Of a DNA stretch of 64,000 bases, positions 1 to 12,756 are shown piece after piece. The notes beneath the pieces were generated by a model, which had not been told where the DNA came from, did no database searches, and worked only from the letters and a program-made list of their open reading frames with translations. Each line of letters opens with the position of its first letter. Within the stretch, counting starts at the first letter, position 1. Source of the DNA: Scytalidium lignicola (lineage: Eukaryota > Ascomycota > Leotiomycetes); assembly GCA_002812745.2 (NCBI GenBank), contig NCSJ02000234.1:1-64000 (forward strand), in the 5' to 3' direction. The position numbers were made by a program, and so were the translations under genes.

Positions 1-1062
1 CTCGTCCAGAGTTTTTCAATGTGACCAACTTCTATTATCTCGCGTCATTAGATATAGTAGATATTTCTAGTTATTCTCAATGGACTCAATCGCTGGATTG
101 GTTGAGATTACGAGGCGGCAATTGAATGTGGCAATGATAAGGCTGACAACTTTACTCCTTCGGGGTTTGATGAGTAGCCTTCCGTGCCACTCTTATTATT
201 AGTATTAATTACCCAGCAGAGAAATTTTAGCTAACCTGCTAGCCTCAGTTATAAGACAACTTGGATTATGGTTAATTAAAGCGGGTGGCGGATTATACTC
301 CATTACTTTCGAGGCTTGAGCAGCGAGAGACACAATTGATACTGTAGGTGGTACTAGAGGTGGTAGGCGTGGGCAGATTGGTTGTAATTAATAGATAGGA
401 TAACTTCAACCAAAATATTTAGTCAACTTTATTACGGCGGCGCCAATCCTAACTAATGAAGTATAGCAGGAAGTGCTATAGAACTAGGATTTTTTTTAAA
501 CTATCAAACATTGTAGTTTGTTTGGATATGTTTATTGTGGTGTCGTTCCCTAAAAAGGTGCTCTGTGCCTGGCAAGACTGCTATTCTGGGACTAGCAGAG
601 CTGGAAATCGCTGTCCTGTTTCGCCAACCCGCTGTAGATCACCCCGATTGAGACATCCGTGATGAATGTACATCAGCTCGAACTTCGAGGTTCAACTCAC
701 CTTATATATCAGAATTCCGTAACTTCTGACGTCTAAGGTATTACCATCTCTGCGGAGCTATTTTGGTTTGAGACTATTCCGCTCTAACCTTGTTTATCTA
801 GATTCATATGTACCCTCGACCACGTGGAGGAACAACCCAACATCTCGATCTTCACAACATTCTCTCGACCAAAGCAGAACACCGCTCCTCGTTCTATATA
901 TCCCTCGATTTGCATAAGAGCAGTGATTTTACCTGTCCACTTCTCATATCTACTAGCCATCTGCATCACCAATATCGGATGGTCTCGAAGTCTATCCACT
1001 AAATACAACACACATGCTACCACTGATCGGAGAACGTTGACATTTAGCCCATCGATGGACAG
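1..1062. other. Upstream intergenic region, no gene seen
   Basis: AT-rich sequence ahead of the Rictor-like gene. The only open frames are short (under about 90 codons), overlap each other on both strands and resemble no protein family. The last 250 bases may carry the promoter and 5' leader of the downstream gene. An extra upstream coding exon cannot be excluded, because fungal Rictor proteins vary at the N terminus. Confidence 0.5.
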
Positions 1063-4000
1063 ATGGTTGGGCCATCGAGCATTCTGAGCTCGTCAGCGAC
1101 GCCGACTCAGAAATCGGCGTATACGCAGCAATCTGTACCATATACTACTGCGATCCCGAGAACGAGCTTTGATAGGGATGGCTTACAACCAACACAAACA
1201 AATGGGTCGCGAAACATTTCGAACCCCGCCATGTCCTTCGGACCACGCGGTTCTTCCCTTGCCCCTTCGCCGGCACCAGGGAGTTTCAGTTCAACCATGG
1301 CTAGTCAGCTCCGTCCTTCACGAACAGGTGCGGTCATGGAAGGGAATGCTTCGGTACTAAATATGGAGAGATTGACAGAAGATGATGGGAGGATGCCAGG
1401 GAACGTCCTTGCAGCACTTCGAGAATCATTGAATCGAGAGTTGAAGATCAAGGAGGGCAGTGAGAATCTGCTAGAAGCACTGAATAGTAAAAAGGCCAAG
1501 CAGACCAAGGAGCAGCGTCAGAGGGTGGAGGCCGAGTTAAATTCTTCCAATCTGAGGATCAAGGAACTCAGGAATCAGATATCAGATTTGCAAAAGCCTA
1601 CGATGCCTTCAACCCCACCCAGAAGCCGCATGGATGGCCTATTTGAGAGCCGTGGTGTTAGGTCTCCTCAGAGTACGTCCAGGAGCGGTGGTGGATCGGA
1701 TTTAGATGAACCAACAGAATCGCCCACATATGCTCTTGCAGAGATCCTTCAGATTCTTGAGATTGAGGGTCTGACGCCTGATTACTATGTTACTAATGCT
1801 AACAATCTTGTTGAATTGTTCAAACGATATCCCACCCTGAAGTATGATTTGGTATGGTCGGTGTTCGGGCTTCGGATGCAAGTCATGCTTCTGAGTGAAA
1901 GCAAAGAAGTCGTTGCTGCAGGTTATCGCATGACTAGATATGCTATATCGGATGTGACATCTCTGCAGAAGATCCGAAGCTTGAATATTGATTATCTTGT
2001 TATCTTGTGAGCTCTGTACCATCTGTTTGCCTCGGAATATAGCTAACCGAGTATAGGTCCCTGATAAAAGAAAGAAAGGCTGATGTAGAAAGAGAACAAG
2101 CTTTAAAATTTGTGCGAGCATTCCTGGATGTCAAAGATGGAGTCGGAGAAATATCAAAGGCTATCATAAGGACTATTGCATCTGTTGCAGAGCATGGCGA
2201 GGATCGTCTCAAAGCTATCTGCATTGAGACTCTTGCTGAAATTATGCTTCGTGATCCGGCGTTGCTCATATCTGCCGGAGGCCTTCGCCCTTTAGCAGAT
2301 GCTCTTGGAGAAGGAACATATGAGGCCTCTGAAAGTTTGACGGCGGCCTTTCTTTTCCTTCTAGATGCGCCACAAAGACGAAAGTACCTTCGTTCTGGTT
2401 ACGAGCTTGAAGTCCTTTTTACAGCATTCACCGATTCTCTTTTTGCAAAGGAGAGTATTTTAAGACAAAACTCGAAAGCAATAGCATTTGCGCTTAGGTC
2501 TTGGCCAGGGTTGATGACACTATCGATGTACAACTTCAGAGCCATCAAGTCCCTCATTTCTTCTTTGATGTTGCCAAATCCTACCATCCGCGAGACTGTC
2601 ATAGATTTTCTCTACAGTCTTTTGAGGATAAAGTCACCGTTCTGGGCCACATCCTTCTTGGCTGGTAGAAGGCTTACCACCTACGGACGTGTTGCAAACC
2701 TTAAATCTTCTCCACAGAAGTCGACTCCGTTGTCTGCTGAAGAGGACTCGGCGGACAAAGGCTTCATCGACCACTACACTGCACTTTTACTAGCCGTTCT
2801 GATATCTTCAGATATGTTGCCTTCGCTATTACAAGTTACTCGAGATGCTGACAATCTCATGTTGAGACGGAAGACTACCTTATTGATAGGTGAGGTTCTA
2901 AAGCTTTCAGCTAAGCTTCTACCATCATCTTGGAGTGCCAATCTACAGCTTCTTCCGGAACTGTTTGTTGCTGCAGCAAAAATGGAGAGTGAGGATCATT
3001 TTGTTGCTACCGGAACGGTCTACCAAATTAGTAGTGTGAGCAGAACGTTGTATCGGTCAACTCCTGGGGTTACAACAACACTTACTAGTGCTGCGAATAA
3101 TAGTAACGACAACCTAGCTGCATTAGAAGATCAGCCCAAAACTAGCCTGACTGTCCCTCTTGATGAGACCTCATTCCGACAACAGGTTATTGAGAGTCAG
3201 GTCTTGAGCAGTACAAATCCACTCAAATGGAAATGGGATATCATCCTCAAACTTATCGAAGGTCCGCTTATGAGTGGGAAACGCCTCGACGAAGCTATTA
3301 AAGCTTCCAAATTTATCAAGAGAATATTGAGCTTCTACAGACCTTTCAAGTATAAGTTCGCTGAGTTTAGAAACACTCGGCCAAACCAGAAATATGTGAC
3401 GGTGGGTTGCGCTCTTCTGAATACTCTACTTCACACCCCCGAAGGTGTGAGATACCTGGCAGACAATAAACTTCTACGGCAGATTGCCGAATGTCTAGCC
3501 CAATGTGATCCGGTTAGTTTTCCACCCTAGCTAAAGAGATATAGACTGGATGATGCTAACAATGCCCAGACAAGTGGACTCACTGCCCAATCCCCCATGT
3601 TTTCCAAGGAAAGACTGTCTGAAACCCTCTGTTCCGGTTATTTCGCGATGCTCGGTGTTTTAACCGGTGATGTGAAGGGCCTACAGCTGCTTGACCGTTG
3701 GCGAATGATCAATATGATGTACCATATAATTGATCTAAAGCAGCGGCCTGATCTGATCAAGTTATTGCTATCTAACTTCGATTATAGCCAACAGGGACAC
3801 CCAAGGGTCTTGCTCTCAAAGGCTTTAACCGCCGGTTCAAAGGAGATTCGTATACATGCCACCAACGTTCTGAGAAGATATTCCGGTCGGTATCGCTCTA
3901 TTAGTCCGGCTGGTCAAGGAGTAGTTGACTCAAAATGGGCTATTCAGCTCCTCGTTACACAACTGTACGACCCGGAAGTGGAAGTCTGCTCCACAGCCAT

Positions 4001-5204
4001 AAAGATTCTAGAGGAGGCATGCAATCGCAAGAGCTATCTCGAATATATCGTTGAGTGTCGGCCTGCCCTTGATCATTTAGGAGAGATTGGTGCGCCATTG
4101 CTGCTTCGTTTTCTTTCCACCTCGATTGGATATCACTACCTAGATGGGTTGGATTATATTAGCAATGAAATGGATGACTGGTTTTTGGGTCGCAATGATA
4201 GCTATGTTGGTGTTATCGAAGCCAGTTTAGCACGTTCCTTTGGTGTAGAAGCACCGGAAGAAACAACAGGCCGTCAAAGCATAGATGACGAAGCTTTTGT
4301 ACTGGATGTGGAAAACGAGCCCCAAATTCCTCCTCACTTCTATAGGGAGTTGACCAGAACTAACGAAGGCTGCAAACTTTTACGTGATAAAGGCCATTTC
4401 GAAGAATTTTCTGCTACGATTCGCGAATATGGCATGATATGCGATGATCCAGAGCTCATCGTCAAGGTCAAAGGATGTCTATGGGCTGTTGGAAATGTGG
4501 GCTCGATGGAACTCGGAGCCCCGTTCCTCGAGGAGTCAGATGTAGTTGAGCATATCATCAAAATAGCTGAATCGCATGAAATAATGAGTCTCCGAGGCAC
4601 GGCATTCTTTGTCCTTGGTCTTATCTCTCGGAGTATCCACGGCCTAGAGATATTATCAGAGCATGGATGGGATAGCAATACAACGAATATGGGGATATCG
4701 CTTGGCTTTTGTATACCGCAGGACCTAAGCAAATTCTTCTCGTTCCAGCCGTGGAAGCACGAGAAAGTCTCGGATATGATTCTATCAGAAACAGAAAAAC
4801 TCGCGTTCGTAGCTGCGAAGACTGATCCGGATCCGGTGAATCAGCGCATCTTAGAGCTTGTCGCCGATCTAGGCAATACAGTACTGACGAAAAAAGCTAT
4901 AAGTGAATTAATGCACATAAAGGGCCGAAAAGTTCCTGGCTTCAAGCAGCCACATCTATTCAGGAAAGTAATGAAATTACTAGAAAGCCATCATTTCCGG
5001 CTTCCAATACGACGGTTTGTGATAGATCTCTTTGAGAGGAGCGTTATGAGGCAAATAGTCCTCGATGAAGAAAGCAGCTCTGAAATGAGTGTTGATGACG
5101 ATGATGATGATGGCAATGCTGGTGAAGAAAGTGAGAGTGAGAGCGAAGGGAAAACAGAGAGACAGCGAAGCATCAGCGATGCTTCTGCTATTAGTGCACC
5201 TTGA
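1063..5204 (+). CDS. TSC11: TORC2 subunit Rictor (Avo3/Tsc11/Ste20 family)
   Basis: Scaffold subunit of target-of-rapamycin complex 2, which controls actin, membrane stress and AGC kinases. I join exons 1063-2006, 2057-3512 and 3570-5204; the two introns have GCTAAC branch sites, giving 1344 residues. After a Ser/Pro-rich start there is a charged helical segment (about residues 115-175) like the HR1 coiled coil of fungal Rictors. It is followed by a long helical-repeat region that matches the conserved Rictor N, middle and V blocks by eye. The C terminus is a low-complexity acidic tail (a run of Asp, then Glu/Ser). The length is typical of fungal members. The start is the first Met in the frame; a further upstream exon is possible. 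The next gene, for mitochondrial uL13, is convergent. Confidence 0.88.
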
Positions 5205-5795
5205 CATCCTAGGAGTGAGAAGATAGCAGTTACAGTTTATGAATCAAGCCNTTTTTTTTGGCAGAGATTCATGTACCATTATGATGTGAGGCAGGCACTT
5301 TCTCTAGTTGGTATAAGAGCGCGCACACATGAGCGGACGGCGNTTTTTGCTCTCTCATTTCTTGTATTATATATAGTACGGCATATGGGGAACTGGGCAA
5401 AAAATGGCGTAGGTAGCGAGGGGCGGAATGGAGTATAAAGCTGCATTTTGTGGTATTTATTCAATAAATCAATACCATTTCTATGACTACGTCCTGATAC
5501 TCAATCTTCCATCATCCATTATCAAGTTTAACAGCTAGTAAGTGAACTAGGATAAGGAATGACAGGAGACTTCCATCTTGACGAGCTAAGTTATTGTATT
5601 TGGCGTAATATCTTTCTTGCTCTAGCAAGATATCCAACATAGAATGAGAGATCTCTGTAGTTCCTACAAAATGTCATAATATACACACCCTAAGACAAAA
5701 GTGCACCATATACACCAAATGCTCTTGCACCCCATATAAAAATACAACATGATTTTTCTTTCGCTCCCTTGATGTAATTAATACACCAATGCATT
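5205..5795. other. Convergent 3' intergenic region
   Basis: Spacer between the Rictor stop codon and the stop codon of the uL13m gene on the opposite strand. It is AT-rich, contains two homopolymer-associated Ns (5251, 5343) and presumably holds both 3' untranslated regions. No other gene is visible. Confidence 0.6.
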
Positions 5796-6458
5796 TCAAA
5801 CCTTCACCTCCTTCCCAGCCTCTTTCGCAACCCCCACCATCCCCGGCCACTCCGCAATCTTCGCCTTCCCAGCAAACCGGACAATATTCTCCTTATACGG
5901 ATGCGCATCGCCCTCAAACGCCTTCAACCTCGCCAATCGATCGTCCCGAAGCCGATTCTTCGGCAACATCCCACTCACAGCCTTCCGTAGCACCTCCGCT
6001 CCTCCAAACTTCGCCATCAATCCGTCCATGCTGATCTGCCTCAGACTACCCGGTCGCGTGTTGTGCCGGTAGTACGTCTTCTGCCACCGCTTCTTGCCCG
6101 TCGTGTGTAGATGGGCGCAGTTCGTCACGACCACATAGTCGCCGCAATCCGTTGACGGGTCCCAGATCGGCTTATGTTTCCCCATCAAAAGAATTGCGAT
6201 GCGGGATGCGAGTCGGCCGAGAGTTGGAGGGGTGATTTCTGGGGAGGAGGAGGAGGCGGGACGGGGGCGGATTGGGCTGAGCTCGAGGTGAGGGGTTCTG
6301 GCGGATACGTGGTGCCATGTTCGTGAGTAGGCCAGCTTGGTCTAGGGGGCTGATGTTAGATTTTGATGGGGATTGATCTGGTTGATGTATGAGGGAGAGA
6401 GAAAGAGTGCTTGTTTCAATGGCGGTTTCTTTCTTACCAATCCTTTAGTTTGGGACAT
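5796..6458 (-). CDS. MRPL23: Mitochondrial large-subunit ribosomal protein uL13m
   Basis: Component of the mitochondrial 54S subunit. Two exons on the minus strand: 6458-6438 encodes only MSQTKGL, a 96-base intron follows (GTAAGA donor, CTAAC branch, CTAG acceptor), then 6341-5796; total 188 residues. Family hallmarks are the AYSRTWHHV start, TLGRLAS, the GKHKP motif, the CGDYVVVTNC block, and KKRWQKTYYRHNT-type sequence followed by a GMLPKNRLRD motif. Compared with yeast Mrpl23, a Pro/Ser/Arg-rich insertion of about 25 residues lies between the WHHV segment and TLGRLAS. The frame is open through it, so I keep it as coding rather than as an intron. The tiny first exon is why a simple ORF search misses the true start. 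Confidence 0.93.
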
Positions 6459-6914
6459 TTTTTCTCACGAGAGGCGGTTCCCTCTGGCCAATTGGGGACG
6501 GAAAAGGATTGAAGGAGATTCTCCCAACTTTGTTCGCAACCCGTTGATGTTTGAAAGCTCGGTGGTTTTGGCCTTTCTAATGTCGTCGTGAATTTTGGAC
6601 GCTAGGAACTTTTGGAGGTTACATTTTAGGTTTAGCGCAGCTTGTCGGGTCGGCAGTCATCAGTCATCCAATCACGCCAATCAGCCCGAACCTCGCCGAT
6701 TTCAAAGCACGGCGGGATCTACCCCACTAGAAGTCACCAGAAACCGAGAAATATAATATGACGAAGATAGGACTGTTCTGGGTGTCTTTCCTTTTTGTCC
6801 TAGACCGTTTAATGATAAAAAATTCCAGTTTTGAGTCAATATAGCTGTGAAACTTTAGGATCATTTCTGTATAATTTAAATTTTATCTACTTAACGCAGG
6901 CAAACATTATCAAG
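6459..6914. other. Divergent promoter region of uL13m and copper chaperone
   Basis: About 450 bases separating two divergent start codons. It should contain both promoters. I see CCAAT-like and AT-rich stretches but no motif that I can assign to a regulator. Confidence 0.45.
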
Positions 6915-7835
6915 ATGGCTATTTCCACTCCATTTCAGGTCCGATATACGGTCCAGATTCGCTCGATTCCGGAGATATGGTTTAACTGATCTGTTACAGA
7001 CATTATTCGCCGTGCCAATGACCTGCGAAAGCTGCATCAAAGATGTACAAGGCTCATTGTTAAAGCTAAGCGGCATCCAAAAAGTTGATGCGAACTTGAA
7101 AGATCAGCTCGTCACTGTAGAGGGAACTGGTGTGTCTCTTTTGATACTTTTCGGCACCCATTGACGGCAAATGCTGATGTACGATGTTAGCACCACCGTC
7201 TGCTATTGCAGCCGCAATACAAGCTACTGGACGAGATGCAATCCTCAGGGGTTCTGGAACGTCAAACGGTAAGAGAGCCATGTCACGTGAAGCGCTTTAT
7301 ATTGATGCCCATACCCCATGATTTAGGTGCTGCCGTGTGCATTCTAGAGACGCATTCCACAGAGGTATCAGATAAGGTGAGAGGCCTTGCTCGGCTGGTC
7401 CAAGTTGCTCCCAACTTGACTCTCGTCGATCTTGTGGTTCGTGGTTTGGAACCTGGAAGCTACTGGGCCACCATACGGCAGGCTGGAGACATCTCTCAAG
7501 GAGCTATATCCACCGGTTCGGTGTGGACCGACGGCTCCAAGACACCTGGTGTCAAGCCCAGGGGAGTACTTGGTACAGTCCAGGTGGGAAAAGATAGGTT
7601 CGGGAGCGCATTCTTGGAATCGCCCATCCAGATATGGGAGATGATTGGTCGAGGGATGGTATTCTCGAAACAGCACGATGGACAAAGGGAGTTTCAGGAG
7701 AACGATGAGAACACTCTGGTCGGAGTTATCGCCCGGAGTGCGGGAGTGTGGGATAACGACAAGACCGTGTGCTCGTGCTCAGGAAAGACGCTGTGGGAGG
7801 AGAGGAAAGATGAAGTGAAGAAGGGGATGATCTGA
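6915..7835 (+). CDS. CCS1: Copper chaperone for superoxide dismutase (CCS)
   Basis: Delivers copper to, and oxidises the disulfide of, Cu/Zn superoxide dismutase in the cytosol and mitochondrial intermembrane space. Four exons (6915-6938, 7000-7129, 7191-7268, 7327-7835) give 246 residues. Domain 1 is an Atx1-like heavy-metal domain with the copper-binding motif MTCESC at residues 15-20. The middle is the SOD-like domain (GAAVCILETH, then the GLEPGSYWATIRQ-type Greek-key block). The C terminus carries the domain-3 CSC copper motif near residue 226 (TVCSCSGKTLWEE). Both metal sites are therefore intact. The first intron has a weak GTCCGA donor, so the start exon is the least certain part; it is nevertheless supported by its phase and its natural length. 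Confidence 0.93.
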
Positions 7836-10488
7836 TCATACATGGGACGATCAGGTGAGAAGTGGGCCTACAGAGGCTGAACGAACCTGTTGAACCTCCT
7901 GAAACCCCATGTCCCGTAGCGTTATCGTGACGAATAAGTGAATAAAAGTTGCAACAGAGAGAATGAGAAGGCAGCAGCCACGAAGAATAATACAGTAAAA
8001 AAGGAACAGAAGGTCACGGCAAATCACATGAAAAACTGCGAACTGCGACCTGCGACCTGCGAACAGACCTTGCAGATAGATACTGTAGTAAGCCAGCCCG
8101 GTACNTTTCAAACAGCGAGGTTTGAAAGTGTTTGTAAAGTAGAATTCGAAACTGCAGCGGGTGATGTGGCCGGGATATAGCATTATATCACCTGGGTCTT
8201 AAGATCTCTGCGCTGTACTATATAGATAAGATGCAATTTGAGGCCAAACCCGAGGCGGCATGACAAGGCGACCTTGCGGAGAATTAATTAACCAGTGCCG
8301 CTGCCATTTCAAACCATCTGATAAAGTTCAGCAGGTCAAGTCAAGACGGGACGGCAGATAGGCTCTGCATGAGGACCGGCAGGCTTGATCAGCATGAGAT
8401 GAGTTGGTTGAGGCTCTCTCTCAAACAGCAGTCATCAATGCGTGGAAGGGTCGATCCAGAAGCTTTTCCCTAACCTCAAACGCCCTTGAAGCCGAAGCGA
8501 GTTTCGCGATTGCTTTGAAGACGTGCCTTGAGACCTGCCAAGAGCCGTGCGCACCGGCTGCATCGCGAGATTTTGGAGGAGACTCGTGCAAACTTTGTTT
8601 TAGGGCATTGAAAATGGGGCGGGAAATATAATGATCAAAAGAATGTCGGAATATGCCTTTGGGAGAGGTTCGTCGTGTTCCCTGACTAGGCAGGTAGCTA
8701 CTGTAGGTTATTTTGAGAACCATCACAATACCCAGGAATCACAATGCGACTAGGGAGGTGACTTCACCCGCTTTTGAAAGGTCATGAGATGCACATAACA
8801 GCAAAATCAATATTGGAGCTGATTATCAATTCTTGAGTGGCTCGAAAGGAAAGGAAGGTTCGGCCGAAGTGACAAGTGGTTGAAGGTAAATCCGGCCTAG
8901 AAGAAAGTCGCGAGCACTAAGTGGTGATGAATGCACGTCCCAGGCACACTTTACGCGCCCTTGGAACGCCTGGTGTGGCAGAAGAGTCGTCGGCGTCGAA
9001 CGAATGACGAGCAACACGCGCTCCTGGAACAGTCGCTGCTTTGAAGGAGGGCTGTTGCTGTTGGGCCCCTTGCAGGTCAGTCCACTCATGCCTCTTCGAC
9101 GGCAACGGGGTCGACATGTGGTCTCCAGGGATTCTTATTGCCAGAAAGCTGTGCCTCTTTTTCTCTGGTGTTGCACAGCAAAAAAAGGTACGAGATGGAG
9201 GGGGCCGGATGAGCCCGAGGTACAGTACATGTACAAGTTCTGTATGCGACCTTGGGCCCGGGTGGCAGGTACATGTACATGTCTGTACATCTGGCAGGTG
9301 GCAAAGATGGCGGGTGCATGGCTAGATTCAGGGACTTGCTTGGGGGTGCATCCGTTAATTAGTTCTCTCCATTCCCTCTCCCCCGTCTCTCCTGGCGGCG
9401 CCGTCAGGTACCAGGACCAGGAAAACCGTATGATGGACTGCTGTCTACACTCCAGTCCAGTACCAGTCCGTCCCAGTACCGTGTAGAGTATATTTAGTGT
9501 TCGTACGACGCCTCTGCAGCTAAGAGATCGACTGGAAGTTGGTGGCTGCTTTCCCTACACAAATTAATCCCCATGTCTCCGCATCCGGGCGATTCGAGCC
9601 AGTGTTTGCTTCTATGATTTCGTATTTCGTGTCTATTTTCTGCTATTCCTCCGGCCTGGAAAGCTGATTCGACTCGATTCTTGAGAGCAGCGAGAGACAG
9701 GCATCTTGGACCTGCGGCCTTGGCCTCGACATGATCGTGAGCTGTCCAAGTTGCTGCTGAGTGCTTGCATATATTACAACATCTTCTTATTATATCCTCG
9801 GGTCCGGCAGCTTATGTCCTTTTTCCTCTTCTTCTTTCCTTTTTTCTTTTTCGATTCAACTTTGGCTTTGGGCATCCATTCTCGTGCCTTGCTCGTTCTT
9901 CATGCATGAATGCCATCCACTTGATCCCATCTAGCTCGGACCAGGTTCTGTTACGCGCTGGGGTTGTTGCTTCCTCCACCTCGCCTGGCCCCTCGTCACA
10001 AACCCTACCCAGCCAAGGGTCTCCGTTACACCTAGACCTGCTATACGTACCTCCGTCCTCCACTTCTTTCTGCAAATTCATTTTTTCCGTTCTCAGACAA
10101 GCAAAAAACACCAGCCGTTGCTAGATCTTCGGAATCGACACATCAACTAAAGTCAAGCAGCGCTGATCACTTCATCGCTATCCAAGTTCGACCTCGAAAC
10201 CCCGCGTCGACAACTCTCCGCCTTTAAACCACCCACAACCGTCACCGCATTTACGAGAGCAAGAACTAGCAAAAAAAAGAGTAGCCTGCTACTACGAAGC
10301 GTATCTTTGTTAGGAATATTTTCAAGCGCAGGACGCACATTTGGAAAGGAATCATATTTCAACTAAAGATTACTTCGGATCTGCTTCGGGTTCTAGATTC
10401 AACTTGAACGCTGGTCGCTCAAAGGGCGACCAGCTCCGGGTCAATCCGAACAAGTTAGGTTGATATAAATTAGTATCAAGACTTCAAT
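7836..10488. other. Long gene-free region upstream of noxR
   Basis: About 2.65 kb without a convincing coding frame. It includes a four-copy heptamer tandem repeat near 8035, a patch of GTACATGTAC-type palindromes around 9220-9295, and pyrimidine-rich stretches around 9820-9860 and 10060. The last several hundred bases look like a long transcribed leader of noxR (CT-rich, then CAA-rich before the start codon). Open frames here overlap on both strands and lack family similarity. Confidence 0.5.
8035..8062. repeat. Four-copy 7-base tandem repeat
   Basis: Four consecutive heptamers of the form (A/C)CTGCGA: two ACTGCGA copies followed by two CCTGCGA copies. The repeat is noncoding and lies downstream of the copper chaperone gene. 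Confidence 0.8.
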
Positions 10489-12408
10489 ATGTCTCTCAAG
10501 CAGGTTAGAACGACCAAAGAACAGGCTCTAAAGGTTCATGACGCTGACTACCCTCCTAACAGGAAATTGAGACTTGGGTCGCCGCCCTTGCCCACTATGA
10601 CGGTAATGAATTCGATGAGGCACTGAAAGAGTTTGATAACATTGCGGATACTTCAAAGATTCTGTTTAACTGTGGTGTTATCCATGCCACGCTAGGAGAA
10701 CATGAGAAAGCTGTCGGTTTACCCCCGAATCCCTCTTCTATCAACGCTTGTACGTGTACTAATATTCGTGCAGGTTGAATGCTACCAGCGAGCTGTAAGA
10801 CTGGATCAGTATCTAGCAGTTGCCTATTTCCAACAAGGTGTCTCCAATTTCTTGGTCGGCGATTTCGAGGAAGCCCTTGCCAATTTCAATGATACGCTCC
10901 TGTATCTCCGGGGGAACAGTATGATTGATTATGCGCAACTAGGTCTCATGTTCAAGCTGTATTCTTGTGAAGTCCTGTTTAATCGAGGCTTGTGTTACAT
11001 TTATCTTCAGCAGAAGGACGCGGGAATGCAAGATTTCACCTTCGCTGTCAAGGAGAAGGTAGTGGAGGACCATAACGTTATCGATGACGCTATAAGAGAA
11101 GGCGCAGAGGTGCGTGTATGCTCCTTTTAAGTAGTCTTCGACCATACTGACAGTCTCTCAGGGATATACAGTATTTTCAATCCCTGTAGGAGTTGTATAT
11201 CGTCCAAACCAGGCCAAGGTTAAGAACCTGAAGACGAAGGATTATCTTGGAAAGGCTCGCTTGGTGGCTGCTGCTGACAGATCGAATGTATTCACGGGAT
11301 TTGCAGGATCTGAGATCAAGAATGTAAGTTCAATGAATGTGCTGCCAAAAAGGCAGCAGTAAGAAAATAGTGTTCCTCCTGCTGACTCTCCTCCAGGCTG
11401 CAAAATCAGAGGTTAAGGACGATAGACCTCCTGAGAATGTGTCATTCGCTGCTACCAATCTTGTCAAGCCTGGCCTTACCAGCAAACGCCAGCAATCAGA
11501 GCCGCCACTCAACCGCAACGTATTCCCTCCAACGCCACCACCAGAGTCCGAGAAATCATCATCTACTCCATCTCAGATGAGCCGAGCAGCCTCCGTTCGC
11601 AATGGTCCTAAGCCGGCTCCCGCAAGGTTAAATATTGACAAGGCACTACCAACCGAGCGTTATGTGATCCGAGATGAAACCCGCGATGACAACATGAGGA
11701 AATCACCGGAGAATAATGCTCCGAGATATGGGACCCTACGAGCAGCGTCGGAACCAAGAGGCCCACCATCTAGGTCATATTCGCAAAGAGACGCTTCTCG
11801 CAATCGACCACCACCTCGAAGGATCGATGAAGGCGAGGAATATCCCTCAGAAGTGTACGATTTGTACCAGGGTTCGCGGGCTAGCAAATCATCTGGTGGT
11901 CGGCAAAGGATGGCTCCCAGGTACATTGAGGAAGAGGATGAGTACGGTAGCGAATATGATGATGGATCCTATGACGAGAATGATTTTGAGATGGTATCGA
12001 ATCGCCCACCACAAGGAAGAGCTCGAGCACCTTCCACAAATCGTGGTCAATCTAGAAGACCTGAAATTCGAAAGGTCCGCGTCAAAGTCCACGCTGCCGA
12101 TGATGTTCGCTACGTGATGGTGGGCACGGCTATAGAATTTACCGATTTTGTGGACAAGATTCGGGACAAGTTTGCCCTCCGGAAACGTTTCAAAATCAAG
12201 GTTCCAGATGAGGACTCTCCTGGTGGCGATATGATAACGATGGGAGATCAAGACGATCTCGAGATGGTAATGATGACCGTGAAATCGAACGCCAGGAAGG
12301 ACCGTGCGGATATGGGCAAACTCGAGGTAGGTCTTCTCATGAACGAAAACTTTCAAAAAAGACCTGTCACTAACAACATCTCTCTAGGTATGGGTGGTAG
12401 AAGTTTAG
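10489..12408 (+). CDS. noxR: NADPH oxidase regulator NoxR (p67phox-like)
   Basis: Cytosolic activator of fungal NADPH oxidases NoxA/NoxB, acting with Rac and Cdc24 in polarised growth, development and infection structures. Six exons (10489-10503, 10563-10712, 10774-11109, 11162-11323, 11397-12326, 12388-12408) give 537 residues. Residues 1-150 are tetratricopeptide repeats (EALKEFDNIAD, AVECYQRAVRLDQYLAVAYFQQG, LFNRGLCYIYL). An activation segment (RSNVFTGFAGS) follows. A long disordered Pro/Ser/Arg linker then leads to a C-terminal PB1 domain (KVRVKVHAADDVRYVMVG, ending in the acidic DQDDLEMV loop). The first coding exon is only five codons and the last only six codons plus stop. The second intron uses an unusual GTCGGT donor but has a good TACTAAT branch. 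Length and domain order fit known NoxR proteins. Confidence 0.94.
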
Positions 12409-12756
12409 ACGGATTAATGACCCTTGACGACATTTTTTGGATATCCCCTTTCTTATTTATCTCTATCTGATATACCAGCGAGCGATCTTACCTGCACGTC
12501 TTAGATATGGCGTATATTAATTAGATATTTACTGCATGACGTCTGTGACGAATGTCGGAGTAGTAATTGTTTTCCNTTTTTTTTTTTTTAGCAAGGTTCT
12601 TGCTTACATTGACTGTATCTAGTATAAAAGTCTAGATTGAGCTATATAATGAGGATGTTTAACAGATTAGACATACCACCTATGTATAACATAGCTTAAT
12701 TACCGATATATATTATATAAACCATATCGCCATCATACTGGAAGAGAAGCCTCACC
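12409..12756. other. Convergent 3' intergenic region
   Basis: AT-rich spacer between the stop codons of noxR and the hemerythrin-domain gene. It contains an N next to a T run at 12576. No gene is visible; it presumably holds two 3' untranslated regions. Confidence 0.6.

Noticed and set aside
456..662. Short plus-strand frame in the first kilobase
   Set aside because: 68 codons, no family similarity, no splice context and AT-rich surroundings.
9004..9486. 160-codon plus-strand frame upstream of noxR
   Set aside because: It runs through TGTACATGTAC repeats and contains abundant Cys/Trp/Met with no recognisable family. An overlapping frame on the other strand is equally open.
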